From assembly GCA_022827345.1 (NCBI GenBank), contig JAJDTB010000032.1, forward strand, positions 248,001 to 312,000: DNA of 64,000 nucleotides, given 5' to 3'. The stretch comes from Gemmatimonadota bacterium (GTDB lineage: Bacteria > Gemmatimonadota > Gemmatimonadetes > Longimicrobiales > Gaopeijiaceae). Every line of letters starts with the position of its first letter. Within the stretch, counting starts at the first letter, position 1. The position numbers and the translations under genes are program-made. The notes under the pieces were generated by a model that searched no databases, was not told the DNA's origin, and saw only the letters and a program-made list of their open reading frames with translations. Positions 32,930 through 42,406 of this stretch are shown one piece after another.

Positions 32930-35900
32930 ATGACCGACCGCACTCGTCGCCGGGAGGCACGCCTGATCGCCAGGGAGGTGTTCGGCCTGTCGGGCAGCCT
33001 CACCCCGCTACCCGGTGAGTTCGACCTCAATTTCCACCTCTCGCGGACCGGTGGCGACGCTGTTCTGAAGCTCAGCCCGGCGGCGCGGCGGCCCATCCTG
33101 GAGCTCGTCGCCGCGAGTCTCGAGCACGTGGCCGATGCGCGGCTTTCCGCGCGGGTCCCGAGGCTGGTCCGTCCCATCCGCTCCGCCCGTGGAGGCCCGC
33201 GCTCCGGCACCAGCTCCGCCTCGCACCCGTCGCGGGCACCGACGCGTCGCTCCGCTCCGGTCTCCGGACCCGTCGTTCCCGTGGAGTTCGGCGGCGCGCC
33301 CCACGTGGCAGCCGCGGTCACCTACGTCGAAGGCATCCCCTACGCCGATCTTCGCCCCCGGTCGACGAGGGTCCTGCGGGGCCTCGGCGGCCTCCTGGCC
33401 GAACTCGACCTTGCCCTCGACGGCTTCGATCACCCCGAACTCGACCGCGACTTCGCGTGGAGGATGGAGGGTGCGCCCTCGGTCATCCGTTCCGGCCTGG
33501 CCGACGTCGAACGCGGCGCGGACGGACGCGATCTGGTCTCGGCCACCCTGGACCGCGCGCTCAGGCGGCTCGACCCCGTGCTGAACGCGCTGCCCACCTG
33601 CGTCATCCACAACGACGCCAACGACTACAACGTCATGGTTCATCCGTCGCTGAAGGGTGCGCGCCTCTCCGGCCTCATCGACTTCGGCGACATCGTACGC
33701 GGGTGGCGGGCGACCGAGGTCGCGGTGGCGGCGGCCTACGGCATGATGGAGTTGGCCGATCCGTTCGAGGCGGCCTGCGAGATCGCGGGCGGCTACGCCT
33801 CGGTCACCCCCCTGAGCGAGGCCGAGTGCCGTGCGATCATCCCGCTGGTCGCGCTGCGGCTATGCCTCTCGGTGTGCATCCAGGCGCGCGAAATGCGCCG
33901 GCAGCCGGACAACGCCTACCTGGCGGTCAGCCAGAAGCCGGCCCGGGCCCTGCTGCGCACCCTCGCGCGCTCCGACTGGCGCGTTGCCGAATTCAGGATA
34001 CGGGAAGCCTGCGGCCTGGCTCCGAATCCGGCCGCAGCGGCGATCGCCTCGATGCCCGACTCGGCCGCCGCCGAACCCGTGATGTTCCCCGAGGTGCTTT
34101 CCCTCCCCCACACCATCGACCTCGGTGTGGCCAGCCTCGACCTCCCCCACCCCGATCTCCTGGCAGACGCGCGAACCGGGGCCGGCGACGCCCCCGCCGC
34201 CGCGGCGGCATCCACTGCGCCCGAACCGCCCCCGCGACCCCTCGACCGGTGGGTGGAGGACGAGATCGCCCGGGCCGGCGCAACCGTGGGCGTCGGCCGC
34301 TACGGAGAGGCCCGGCTGCTCTACGACGACCCCGCCTTCCACCAGACCGGCAACAACGGCCCCGAGGCCCGCGCGATCCACCTCGGCCTCGACCTCTTCG
34401 CGCCTCCCGGCACCCCGGTCCGCAGTCCCCTTCCCGGCACCGTCGTCGCCGCGGCCGACAACGCACACCCGCGCGACTACGGACCCACCGTCATCCTTCG
34501 CCACACCGCCGCCGACGGCACCGCCTTCCACACCCTCTTCGGCCACCTCGACCACCCCACCCTGGAACACCTCGCCCCTGGCCGGCAGGTCGGCGCGGGC
34601 GAGGTGATCGGCTGGCTCGGCGACGCTTCCGTCAACGGCGGCTGGCCGCCTCATCTGCACTTCCAGGTCATCGCCCTGGACCCCCTCCACGACGACGGCA
34701 CCCCCGCCTCCGCCCACGGCAACTTCCCCGGCGTGGCCCTGCAGCGCACCCGCACCGTGTGGGAATCCGTCCTGCCGGACCCCTCGGCGCTGGCCGGCCT
34801 CCCCCCCTCCGCGGAGACCTCCGTGCGGCCCGCGGATCGGCCCGTCTTGCGAAAACGCGATCTAACGCAAAAACGCAAGACGTTTCTCGGTTCGTCCCTG
34901 AGTCTGTCTTACGACGACCCGATCCACATGGTGCGCGGCCTGGGCGTCTACCTCTACGACGACGCCGCGCGCCGGTATCTCGATACGGTCAACAACGTTC
35001 CGCACGTGGGTCACGCCAACCTGCGCGTCGCCGAAGCCATTGCACGTCATTCACGCCTCCTCAACACCAACACCCGCTACCTGCACGGGGAGATCGTCGG
35101 GCTCGCCGACGAGCTGCTCGCGCACTTCCCCGCCCCCCTTGAAGTGGTGTTCCTGGTGTGCTCGGGGAGCGAGGCGAACGAGCTCGCGCTCCGCATGGCG
35201 CGCTGCCACACAGGGAGCGAGGGCGTCGTATGCCTCGAGGGGGGGTATCACGGCAACACCGGGGGGCTCGTCGAGGTCAGCCATTACAAGTACGCCGGGC
35301 CGGGCGGGGGCGGACCGGGCGGCCGGGTGGCGGCGGCGGCCATGCCCGACAGCTACCGGGGCCTGTACCGGCGCGGGCAGGGGCACTCCGACGAAGAACT
35401 GGGTGCGCTGTACGCCGGCGAGGTGGCCCGCGCCGTGGCCCGTCTGAACTCCGGGCAGCCAGCCCCGAGCGGGGAAGATGGCCCCGATCCGCGTACTTCC
35501 GGCGACGCCCGTCCCCCCGGCGTTGCGGCGTTCCTCGCCGAACCGATCCTGAGCTGCGGCGGCCAGATCGAGCCGCCTCCGGGCTACCTCGCGGCCGCCT
35601 TCGAGCACGTGCGGGGGGCCGGCGGCGTTTGCATCGCCGACGAGGTGCAGGTGGGGTTCGGCCGAGTCGGCGACGCCTTCTGGGGCTTCGAGCTGCAGGG
35701 CGTGGTGCCGGACATCGTCACGCTGGGCAAGCCCATGGGGAACGGCCATCCGATCGCGGCCGTGGTCACGACGCGCGAAATCGCCGATTCCTTCGCCAAC
35801 GGGATGGAGTACTTCAACACCTTCGGCGGCAATCCGGTGTCGTGTGCCGCGGCGCGCGCGGTTCTGGCCGAAATCCGCGACCGGGGGTTGCAGGAGCAGG

Positions 35901-36235
35901 CCCGGCGGGTCGGCGGGGCGCTGCTCGACGGGCTGAAGCGGCTGGGCGAGCGGCATGCGATCGTGGGCGATGCGCGGGGACGCGGGCTCTTCCTGGGAAT
36001 CGAACTCGTGCGCGACCGCGAGAGCCGTGAACCCTTCCCGGAGGCGTGCGGCTATCTGACCAACCGGGCCCGCGAACTGGGGGTGCTTCTGAGCGTCGAC
36101 GGTCCCGACCACAACGTGATCAAGATCAAGCCCCCGCTTGTCTTTGGTGAAGACGAGGCGGCGCTGCTGCTCGAAACGCTGGACTCGGTACTGGGGGAAA
36201 CGGCGCTGGCAGCCCGCCCCACGCGGCGAAAGTAG
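32930..36235 (+). CDS. Three-domain protein: APH-type kinase + M23 peptidase fold + class III aminotransferase
   Basis: 1,101 residues from ATG at 32930 (GGAG upstream); an open frame reaching 32786 shows no family similarity. Residues about 1-340: aminoglycoside/choline-type phosphotransferase with IHNDANDYNV (about 224-233) and IDFGDI (about 248). Residues about 440-600: LytM/M23 fold with HLGLD (His484, Asp488) and HLHF (576-579), so the zinc ligands are present. Residues about 660-1,095: class III aminotransferase with PLP lysine in LGKPMGNG (Lys934). This domain order is known in other bacteria, where the third domain resembles phosphoethanolamine phospho-lyases, but the pathway is not settled. 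No signal peptide is visible, odd for an M23 domain. A low-complexity Ser/Arg/Pro insert sits at about 85-120. Confidence 0.88.
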   Translation: MTDRTRRREARLIAREVFGLSGSLTPLPGEFDLNFHLSRTGGDAVLKLSPAARRPILELVAASLEHVADARLSARVPRLVRPIRSARGGPRSGTSSASHPSRAPTRRSAPVSGPVVPVEFGGAPHVAAAVTYVEGIPYADLRPRSTRVLRGLGGLLAELDLALDGFDHPELDRDFAWRMEGAPSVIRSGLADVERGADGRDLVSATLDRALRRLDPVLNALPTCVIHNDANDYNVMVHPSLKGARLSGLIDFGDIVRGWRATEVAVAAAYGMMELADPFEAACEIAGGYASVTPLSEAECRAIIPLVALRLCLSVCIQAREMRRQPDNAYLAVSQKPARALLRTLARSDWRVAEFRIREACGLAPNPAAAAIASMPDSAAAEPVMFPEVLSLPHTIDLGVASLDLPHPDLLADARTGAGDAPAAAAASTAPEPPPRPLDRWVEDEIARAGATVGVGRYGEARLLYDDPAFHQTGNNGPEARAIHLGLDLFAPPGTPVRSPLPGTVVAAADNAHPRDYGPTVILRHTAADGTAFHTLFGHLDHPTLEHLAPGRQVGAGEVIGWLGDASVNGGWPPHLHFQVIALDPLHDDGTPASAHGNFPGVALQRTRTVWESVLPDPSALAGLPPSAETSVRPADRPVLRKRDLTQKRKTFLGSSLSLSYDDPIHMVRGLGVYLYDDAARRYLDTVNNVPHVGHANLRVAEAIARHSRLLNTNTRYLHGEIVGLADELLAHFPAPLEVVFLVCSGSEANELALRMARCHTGSEGVVCLEGGYHGNTGGLVEVSHYKYAGPGGGGPGGRVAAAAMPDSYRGLYRRGQGHSDEELGALYAGEVARAVARLNSGQPAPSGEDGPDPRTSGDARPPGVAAFLAEPILSCGGQIEPPPGYLAAAFEHVRGAGGVCIADEVQVGFGRVGDAFWGFELQGVVPDIVTLGKPMGNGHPIAAVVTTREIADSFANGMEYFNTFGGNPVSCAAARAVLAEIRDRGLQEQARRVGGALLDGLKRLGERHAIVGDARGRGLFLGIELVRDRESREPFPEACGYLTNRARELGVLLSVDGPDHNVIKIKPPLVFGEDEAALLLETLDSVLGETALAARPTRRK

Positions 36236-36298
36236 CGGCGTCCGATCGAACGGCCAGCGCCCCGGCGGCCGCCAATCGCAAAGGCCCGCCCCGGGGCT

Positions 36299-36898
36299 TC
36301 AGGGGTGGAGCCGCCGCCTCCGCCAGCCCCCGGACGCGTCGCGCTCGTAGGCGATGCGGTCGTGGAGACGCGCCGCGCCCTCCTGCCAGAACTCCACCGC
36401 TTCCGGCACGATGCGGTAGCCGGACCAGTGGGGCGGCCTCGGGACTTCGCCTCCCGCGAAACGGTCCTCCAGCTCCCGCACCCTGGCCTCGAGCGCAGCG
36501 CGGCTCTCCAGTTCGCGGCTCTGGTCCGACGCCCACGCGCCGATCCGGCTCTGGCGTGGCCGGCTGGCGAAGTACGCGTCGGCCTCCGCCGCCGAAACCG
36601 GCTCGACCGGGCCGCGAATCCGCACCTGCCGCCCGAGGGGCTGCCAGTAGAATGTCATTCCGGCCTTCGGGTGGCCGGCCAGCGCAAGGCCCTTGGCCGA
36701 TTCCGCGTTGGTGTAGAAGACGAACCCGCGCTCATCGAAGTGCTTCAACAGCACCATCCGCCCTTCCGGGGTGTCCGAGGGGCCGAGGGTCGACAGGCAC
36801 ACCGCTTCGGCGAAGACGATCCCCGGCTCCGCTTCCGCGTCGGCGAACCAGCTGCCGAACTGTTCGATGGGATCGGCAGACAGCTCGGACCGCTTCAC
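36299..36898 (-). CDS. pdxH: Pyridoxamine 5'-phosphate oxidase
   Basis: 199 residues, start GTG at 36898, overlapping the stop of the preceding gene as GTGA. FMN-dependent enzyme that turns pyridoxamine or pyridoxine phosphate into pyridoxal phosphate. Family motifs: GRMVLLKHFDERGFVFYTNAESAKG, FYWQPLGRQVRIRGPVE, SRPRQSRIGAWASDQS, and the C-terminal end WQEGAARLHDRIAYERD with RRRLHP, the classic PdxH terminus. Length is normal. It is the last gene of the rpiA-rpe-TIGR01777-pdxH operon and supplies the cofactor used by the many PLP enzymes in this window. Confidence 0.95.
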   Translation of the reverse strand: MKRSELSADPIEQFGSWFADAEAEPGIVFAEAVCLSTLGPSDTPEGRMVLLKHFDERGFVFYTNAESAKGLALAGHPKAGMTFYWQPLGRQVRIRGPVEPVSAAEADAYFASRPRQSRIGAWASDQSRELESRAALEARVRELEDRFAGGEVPRPPHWSGYRIVPEAVEFWQEGAARLHDRIAYERDASGGWRRRRLHP

Positions 36899-38271
36899 GC
36901 CACCGTCCCGAGCTGATGGGCCAGTGACTCGTCGAGGCCCTCGAAATCGAAGCGGAAGCCGCTCCGGACAGCCGCCTCCGGGATCACCCGGGCGCCTTCC
37001 AGCAGCAGAGCCCTTCCCATTTCGCCGAACATGCCCTTCACCGCAAGCGAGGGCACCGGAAGCAGCGTGGGACGCCTGAGGGCGCGGCCCAGGATCGTGG
37101 TGAAGGTGGCGTTGGGAACCGGGTGGGGGGCGGTTGCGTTCACCGGGCCGCGGAGCGAGGGATTGGTGATCGCATGGAAGATGAGCGCCACCAGGTCGTC
37201 ATGGTCGATCCAGCTCACGTACTGCCGTCCCGTGCCGAGACGGCCGCCGATCCCCATCTTGAAGGGCAGCAGCATCGTGCCGAGCGCGCCGCCGGCCGGG
37301 CTGAGGACCAGACCGGTGCGCAGCTGCACCACGCGGACCCCGGGACGGGCCGCCTTCGCGGCCTCGCTCTCCCACTCGCGGGAGAGATCGGCGAGGAAGC
37401 CCTTGCCTGGACGGCTGTCCTCGGTAAGCCGCTCCGTGCCCCGGTTCCCGTAGTAGCCGATCGCCGAAGACGAGACCAGCACCGAGGGCGGCCGGCGCAG
37501 GCGGTTGATCGCGGTCGCGAGCAGCCGGGTTCCCACGATCCGGCTCTGCCAGATCGCCTTCTTCTTCGGCGGATTCCAACGGCCCTTCGACAGGCTCTCG
37601 CCCGCCAGGTGCACGATCGCGTCGAGGCCCTCCAGGCGCGGGCCCTCGATCCGCCCTTCCATCGGGTCCCAGTAGATCTCGCCGCGATCGCGGCGCGGCT
37701 TTCGGCGCACGATCGGCAGCACCTCGTGGCCCCCCGTGGTCAGGAAGTCGCGCAGCGCCGACCCCACGAAGCCGCTGGCGCCCGTGACCGCCACGCGCAG
37801 CGGCGGCCCGTCCCAGGCTGCGTGGCGTGCGAGGTCGCGGGCGATCCGCCTGCCGCTGAATTCGAAGAAGCGACGCAGTTCGGACTCGATGACGCCCCGG
37901 GTGAAGATGCTCGCGGCGGAGCCGAGCGGGGCCTCCCAGTCGATCCGGTTGCGCAGCAGGGTCGCGCCGTCGCCGCGGGACTCGAACTCGTGGTCGTGCA
38001 CCCAGGACTGGAGCGGTCCCGATACCTGTTCGTCGCGGAAGAGGCGGCCCTGCTCAAAGGCCGTGTGGCGGAGTTTCAGATCCGCCTTCAGGGGCCCGCG
38101 TCTGGCCCTGATCGTGACCGTGCCGCGATCCTCGATGCCGCCCTCCCGCGCCACCACCCGCACGTCCTCCCACGGGGGCAGCAGGCGCTCCAGCGCGCCG
38201 GGACGCATGTGCCAGCCGAAGACCGTGTCCACCGGGAAGGGCACCTCGCATTCGTGGACGAAGCCCGGCAT
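36895..38271 (-). CDS. TIGR01777-type epimerase with N-terminal SRPBCC domain
   Basis: 458 residues. Residues about 1-145 are an SRPBCC/polyketide-cyclase-like domain (FVHECEVPFPVDTVFGWHMRPGALERLLPPW). Residues about 155-455 are an NAD-dependent epimerase/dehydratase-like fold of the YfcH/SulA (TIGR01777) type: VAVTGASGFVGSALRDFL (Rossmann Gly motif), IVHLAGESLSKGRW, SSSAIGYYGNRG, and a C-terminal DUF1731-like PVPSLAVKGMFGEMGRALLLEGARVIP. The fused form is common in this and related phyla. Substrate unknown. Three nt after rpe and overlapping pdxH, so clearly in one operon. Confidence 0.9.
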   Translation of the reverse strand: MPGFVHECEVPFPVDTVFGWHMRPGALERLLPPWEDVRVVAREGGIEDRGTVTIRARRGPLKADLKLRHTAFEQGRLFRDEQVSGPLQSWVHDHEFESRGDGATLLRNRIDWEAPLGSAASIFTRGVIESELRRFFEFSGRRIARDLARHAAWDGPPLRVAVTGASGFVGSALRDFLTTGGHEVLPIVRRKPRRDRGEIYWDPMEGRIEGPRLEGLDAIVHLAGESLSKGRWNPPKKKAIWQSRIVGTRLLATAINRLRRPPSVLVSSSAIGYYGNRGTERLTEDSRPGKGFLADLSREWESEAAKAARPGVRVVQLRTGLVLSPAGGALGTMLLPFKMGIGGRLGTGRQYVSWIDHDDLVALIFHAITNPSLRGPVNATAPHPVPNATFTTILGRALRRPTLLPVPSLAVKGMFGEMGRALLLEGARVIPEAAVRSGFRFDFEGLDESLAHQLGTVA

Positions 38272-38274
38272 CGG

Positions 38275-38958
38275 TCAGGCGTCCCCCGACCAGGAAATCC
38301 CGTCGACGGCGCGGCGAATCGCATCCACGCCGGCGCCGGGTCCTCCGGGATGGCCGAACACCGCCGATCCCGCGACCAGCACGGTCGCGCCGGCCGCCGC
38401 CAGCGCGGGCGCGGTCTTCGCACTCACCCCGCCGTCGACCTCGAGTTCGATCGCGCCGGGCCGATGCGACTCGATCATCGCACGGGCCCGCGCCACCTTG
38501 GCCACCGAGCGCGGGATGAACGCTTGCCCGCCGAAGCCCGGATTCACCGACATGATGACCAGCAGGTCGACCTCGTCCAGCACGTCCTCGAGCGCCGACA
38601 GCGGCGTGGACGGGTTGAGCGCCACCCCCGCCCGCTTGCCCAGGCCGCGGATCATCTGCAGGGTGCGGTGCAGGTGAACCGACGCCTCGGCGTGCACGGT
38701 GATGCAATCGGCCCCGGCCTCGGCGAAATCGGCGACGTACCGCTCGGGCCGCTCGATCATGAGGTGCACGTCCACGGTGCGCGAGGTCACGCCCCGGACC
38801 GCATCGGCGATGAGCGGACCGATGGTGATGTTGGGGACGAAGTGCCCGTCCATCACGTCCACGTGGATCCACTCGGCGCCAGCCCGGTCCACCGCTCTGA
38901 CCTCGTCGCCCAGCCGGTCGAAGCGGCAGGCGAGTATCGACGGGGCGATCCTGATCAT
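38275..38958 (-). CDS. rpe: Ribulose-phosphate 3-epimerase
   Basis: 227 residues, a TIM barrel that interconverts ribulose 5-phosphate and xylulose 5-phosphate. Motifs in order: IAPSILACRFDRLGDEV, HVDVMDGHFVPNITIG (metal-site histidine and aspartate), VDVHLMIERPE, LNPSTPLSALED, MSVNPGFGGQ and ELEVDGGVS, with the second catalytic aspartate in VDGG. The ATG lies 1 nt after the rpiA stop. Confidence 0.96.
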   Translation of the reverse strand: MIRIAPSILACRFDRLGDEVRAVDRAGAEWIHVDVMDGHFVPNITIGPLIADAVRGVTSRTVDVHLMIERPERYVADFAEAGADCITVHAEASVHLHRTLQMIRGLGKRAGVALNPSTPLSALEDVLDEVDLLVIMSVNPGFGGQAFIPRSVAKVARARAMIESHRPGAIELEVDGGVSAKTAPALAAAGATVLVAGSAVFGHPGGPGAGVDAIRRAVDGISWSGDA

Positions 38959-38959
38959 G

Positions 38960-39667
38960 TCAACCTCCCCGGCGCGTCATGCGACGCACGCCGCCGGCTC
39001 CGGCGACCACGACCTCGTCGGCCATGTCGAGGAAAAGACCCGACTCGACCACCCCCGCGCGGCCCGACAGCCGGCTCTCCAGCTCCAGCGGATCCGGCAC
39101 CCCCTTGACGAAGTGACAGTCCACGACCAGATGTCCGTTGTCGGTCAGGTATGCATCGCCCGCTTCGTCCCTTCTCACCTTCGGTTCGGCCCCCAGCGCC
39201 TCGAACCACCTCATGTGGCTCTCGCATTCGAAGGTCACGACCTCGACCGGCACCGGTGCGCGCGTACCGAGCCGGCTCACGAGCTTGGCGTCGTCGACGA
39301 TCACCACAAACCGGTCCGACGCCTGTGCGACCATCTTTTCGCGCAGCAGCGCGCCGCCCAGCCCCTTGATCAGGTTCAGCGCCGGATCCACCTCGTCGGC
39401 GCCGTCCACCGTGAGGTCGAGGGAGCCGAGTTCGCCGAGCGTGCCAAGGGGGATTCCCAGCGCACGGGCGGCCTGCTCGGTGCGGATCGAGGTGGGGACG
39501 CCCACGATGTCGACCAGGTCGCCGCACGCGACGCGGGCACCGAGATGCCTCAGGAAGTGAGCAACGGTCGAACCCGTCCCCAACCCCAGACGCATTCCCG
39601 AGGACACGACGCCGGACGCCTCTCGCCCGGCTTCGCCTTTCAGGTCTTCGACTCGGGATCGTCCCAA
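38960..39667 (-). CDS. rpiA: Ribose-5-phosphate isomerase A
   Basis: About 235 residues. Motifs: MRLGLGTGSTVAHFL, VGVPTSIRTEQAARALGIPL, LDLTVDGADEVDPALNLIKGLGGALLREKMVA and the acid/base region. It interconverts ribose 5-phosphate and ribulose 5-phosphate. The start is uncertain: the frame is open to an ATG at 39802, but family length (220-230) fits the TTG at 39667; no good Shine-Dalgarno decides it. First gene of the operon with rpe, the TIGR01777 gene and pdxH. The 269-bp gap to aroF upstream holds no gene or motif that I recognise. Confidence 0.92.
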   Translation of the reverse strand: MGRSRVEDLKGEAGREASGVVSSGMRLGLGTGSTVAHFLRHLGARVACGDLVDIVGVPTSIRTEQAARALGIPLGTLGELGSLDLTVDGADEVDPALNLIKGLGGALLREKMVAQASDRFVVIVDDAKLVSRLGTRAPVPVEVVTFECESHMRWFEALGAEPKVRRDEAGDAYLTDNGHLVVDCHFVKGVPDPLELESRLSGRAGVVESGLFLDMADEVVVAGAGGVRRMTRRGG

Positions 39668-39936
39668 GGGCTCACAGGGGGCTCCGGGTTTCTCTTTCTC
39701 TTCACGAGGTGAAATGTATGCCTTCGCGATTGTCGCTACCAGATGCGCCGCCGCACCCCCGGCCGGCAACCCCGGCCAACGGCGCGAACGAAGCCGAATC
39801 ACGCCACACGGCCGAGTCCTGCAACCCGCACGAACGCTTTACTAACGGTTCGGATTCGCCATCTTCCCTTGTCGCCGACCGGCGCCACGACTCGACCCGC
39901 CCCTGCTGAACGCAGGCCCACAGGACAACGAACGCC

Positions 39937-40953
39937 ATGATCATCGTCGCACGCAGAGGCATCACCGCCGAGCAACTCGACTACATACGCGAACGCGTGG
40001 AGGCCCTCGGGCTGCGCACCCACGTTTCAATCGGGGAAAACCGCACGATCATCGGTTGCATCGGCGACGAGGGCCGGCTGAGCGGCGTGCCGATGCTCTC
40101 GATCCCGGGGGTCGATTCGGTGCACCCCGTCATGCGGCCGTACAAGCTTGCCGCAAGGGATTTCGCGGCCGACAGGACCACCCGGGTGCCCGTCGGAAAC
40201 CGCACCTTCGGGGGCGAGGCGTGCCTGGTCGCAGCCGGTCCCTGCTCGGTGGAGAACGAAGGGATGATGGCTTCGACGGGCCGCTCCGTGGCAGGCAGCG
40301 GCGCCGCGCTGCTGCGAGGGGGCGCCTTCAAGCCCCGCACATCGCCCTATTCCTTCGACGGTCTGAAGGAGAAGGGGCTGGAGATCCTCGCCCGGGTGCG
40401 CGAAGAGACGGGGCTGCCGGTCGTCACCGAGGTGCTGGATCCGCGCGACGCGGAGCTGATCGCCGGGCATGCGGACATGTTGCAGATCGGGACGCGCAAC
40501 ATGCAGAACTTCTCCCTGCTGAGGGAGGTCGGGCAGCTGCAGCGGCCGGTTCTGTTGAAGCGCGGCATGTCGGCGACGCTCAAGGATCTGCTGCTGGCCG
40601 CAGAGTATGTGATGAGCCGCGGCAACATGCAGGTCGTCCTGTGCGAGCGCGGCATCCGCACCTTCGGCGATGAGATGCGCAACACCTTCGACCTCGCCGC
40701 CATCCCGTGGCTGAAGCAGGAGACGCACCTTCCGGTGATCGCGGACCCGTCGCATGCTGGAGGACGCCGCGATCTGGTCGCGCCGCTCAGCTTCGCCGCC
40801 GTGGCCGCGGGGGCCGACGGCCTCATCGTCGAGGTGCATCCCGACCCCGAAACGGCAATGTCCGACGGCGACCAGTCGCTGACCTTCGACGGCTTCGGGG
40901 GCCTGATGCGCGACCTGAAGGTGTTCGCGGAGGCAGCGGGGCGGACGCTGTAG
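39937..40953 (+). CDS. aroF: 3-deoxy-7-phosphoheptulonate (DAHP) synthase, type I-beta with FDL regulatory domain
   Basis: 338 residues. Condenses phosphoenolpyruvate and erythrose 4-phosphate, the first step of the shikimate pathway. An N-terminal ferredoxin-like (FDL) domain of about 70 residues ([14 protein letters not shown]) precedes the barrel, as in Bacillus/Thermotoga-type enzymes. Barrel motifs: [72 protein letters not shown], and [15 protein letters not shown]. It ends 19 bp from the convergent argH. Sugar phosphates from rpe/rpiA on the other strand lead to its erythrose 4-phosphate substrate. Confidence 0.95.
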   Translation: MIIVARRGITAEQLDYIRERVEALGLRTHVSIGENRTIIGCIGDEGRLSGVPMLSIPGVDSVHPVMRPYKLAARDFAADRTTRVPVGNRTFGGEACLVAAGPCSVENEGMMASTGRSVAGSGAALLRGGAFKPRTSPYSFDGLKEKGLEILARVREETGLPVVTEVLDPRDAELIAGHADMLQIGTRNMQNFSLLREVGQLQRPVLLKRGMSATLKDLLLAAEYVMSRGNMQVVLCERGIRTFGDEMRNTFDLAAIPWLKQETHLPVIADPSHAGGRRDLVAPLSFAAVAAGADGLIVEVHPDPETAMSDGDQSLTFDGFGGLMRDLKVFAEAAGRTL

Positions 40954-40972
40954 AACTCCCCGCGCGGAAGTC

Positions 40973-42385
40973 CTACGGCCCTTCGGCCACGCGCTCCAGA
41001 GCCTCGGCCAGGGCATCGAGCTGGGCCTCGACGGCGCTGGCCGAGGTTCCGCCCCGAACCGCGCGCGACTCCACGGACGCGGCCGGGTCGAAGACCGCAA
41101 GGACGTCGTCGGTGAAGCCCGGGTGGACCGCCTGCATCTCGTCCAGCGTCAGGGCGCTGAGCTCCCTGCCCGATTCCTCCGCCAGGCGCACCAGGGCACC
41201 CGCGATGTGGTGGCTCTCGCGGAACGGGACGCCCTGGCGCACGAGGTGGTCGGCCAGGTCGGTGGCGAGCATCTCCGCCCGCAGCGACGCCTCGATCCGA
41301 GACCGTACGACGGTCATGCCGAGCACGGCTCCGGTGGTCGCGGGCAGGACCAGCCCCAGCGTGTCCACCGAATCGAACACGGCCTCCTTGTCCTCCTGCA
41401 GATCGCGATTGTAGCCGGTCGGCAGCCCCTTCAGCACGGTCAGCAGCCCGGCGAGATTCCCCACCAGGCGACCGGACTTGCCGCGGGTCAGTTCGGCCAC
41501 GTCCGGGTTGCGCTTCTGCGGCATCAGGGAAGACCCGGTGGTGAAGCCGTCGCCGAGCCGGACGAAGCCGAACTCGCTGGTGGAGAAGAGGACCAGGTCC
41601 TCGGCGAGCTGCGAGAGGTGCACCCCGGCCATCGCGGCGACGAAGACCAGGCGCACGGCCCAGTCCCGGTCGGAGACGGCGTCCATCGAGTTCTCCGACA
41701 CGCGGCTGAAGCCGAGGTCGTCCGCCAGCCGTGCGCGGTCGATGTCGAAGGGGCATCCGGCGATCGCCCCGGCGCCCAGCGGCAGCACGTCGCACTCCCG
41801 GTAGACCGCGTCCAGGTCGTCGATATCGCGCAGCAGGGGCCACGCCCGTGAGAGGAGCCAGTGCGCGACCGGGACCGGCTGGGCCGGCTGCAGGTGGGTG
41901 AAGCCCGGCATCACCACGTCCGTCGTTTCCCGGGCCCGCGCGGCGAGGGCGGCGGCCAGGGAGGCGAGCCCATGGCGCATCGTCCGAATCGCTTCCTTCC
42001 CCCATAGACGGAAGTCGGTCGCCACCTGGTCGTTGCGCGAGCGCCCGGAATGGAGCTTCCCTCCCACCGAGCCGATTCGTTCGGTCAGAAGGCGCTCCAC
42101 CAGGGTGTGGATATCCTCGTCCCTGAACCGGGCCGGGCCCGACTCTCTCTCGAGCTGCGCTGCCACGTCGACCAGACCCCGGTCGATCCTGTCCGCTTCG
42201 GAGTCCGACAGGAGGCCTGCCCTCGCGAGCCCGCGGGCCCAGGCCCGGCTTCCCTCGACATCGTGGGGCCAGAGACGCCAGTCCACATCGAGAGACCGGT
42301 TCAGCGCCTCCATCTCGCCGGACAGACCGCCGTCGAAGCGGCCTCCCCAGAGGGCGTGACCCGATCCGCCGTCGGCAGATCGCAT
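40973..42385 (-). CDS. argH: Argininosuccinate lyase
   Basis: 470 residues. Cleaves argininosuccinate to arginine and fumarate, the last step of arginine synthesis. The fumarase/ASL signature GSSLMPQKRNPD and typical blocks LWGGRFDGGLSGEMEALNRSL, KLHSGRSRNDQVATDFRLW and MPGFTHLQPAQPVPVAHWLL are intact. The start is 21 bp downstream of argG. Its expression is presumably under the ARG boxes in front of argG. Confidence 0.96.
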   Translation of the reverse strand: MRSADGGSGHALWGGRFDGGLSGEMEALNRSLDVDWRLWPHDVEGSRAWARGLARAGLLSDSEADRIDRGLVDVAAQLERESGPARFRDEDIHTLVERLLTERIGSVGGKLHSGRSRNDQVATDFRLWGKEAIRTMRHGLASLAAALAARARETTDVVMPGFTHLQPAQPVPVAHWLLSRAWPLLRDIDDLDAVYRECDVLPLGAGAIAGCPFDIDRARLADDLGFSRVSENSMDAVSDRDWAVRLVFVAAMAGVHLSQLAEDLVLFSTSEFGFVRLGDGFTTGSSLMPQKRNPDVAELTRGKSGRLVGNLAGLLTVLKGLPTGYNRDLQEDKEAVFDSVDTLGLVLPATTGAVLGMTVVRSRIEASLRAEMLATDLADHLVRQGVPFRESHHIAGALVRLAEESGRELSALTLDEMQAVHPGFTDDVLAVFDPAASVESRAVRGGTSASAVEAQLDALAEALERVAEGP

Positions 42386-42406
42386 GGTGCGCGGGACTCT
42401 TCCGGG

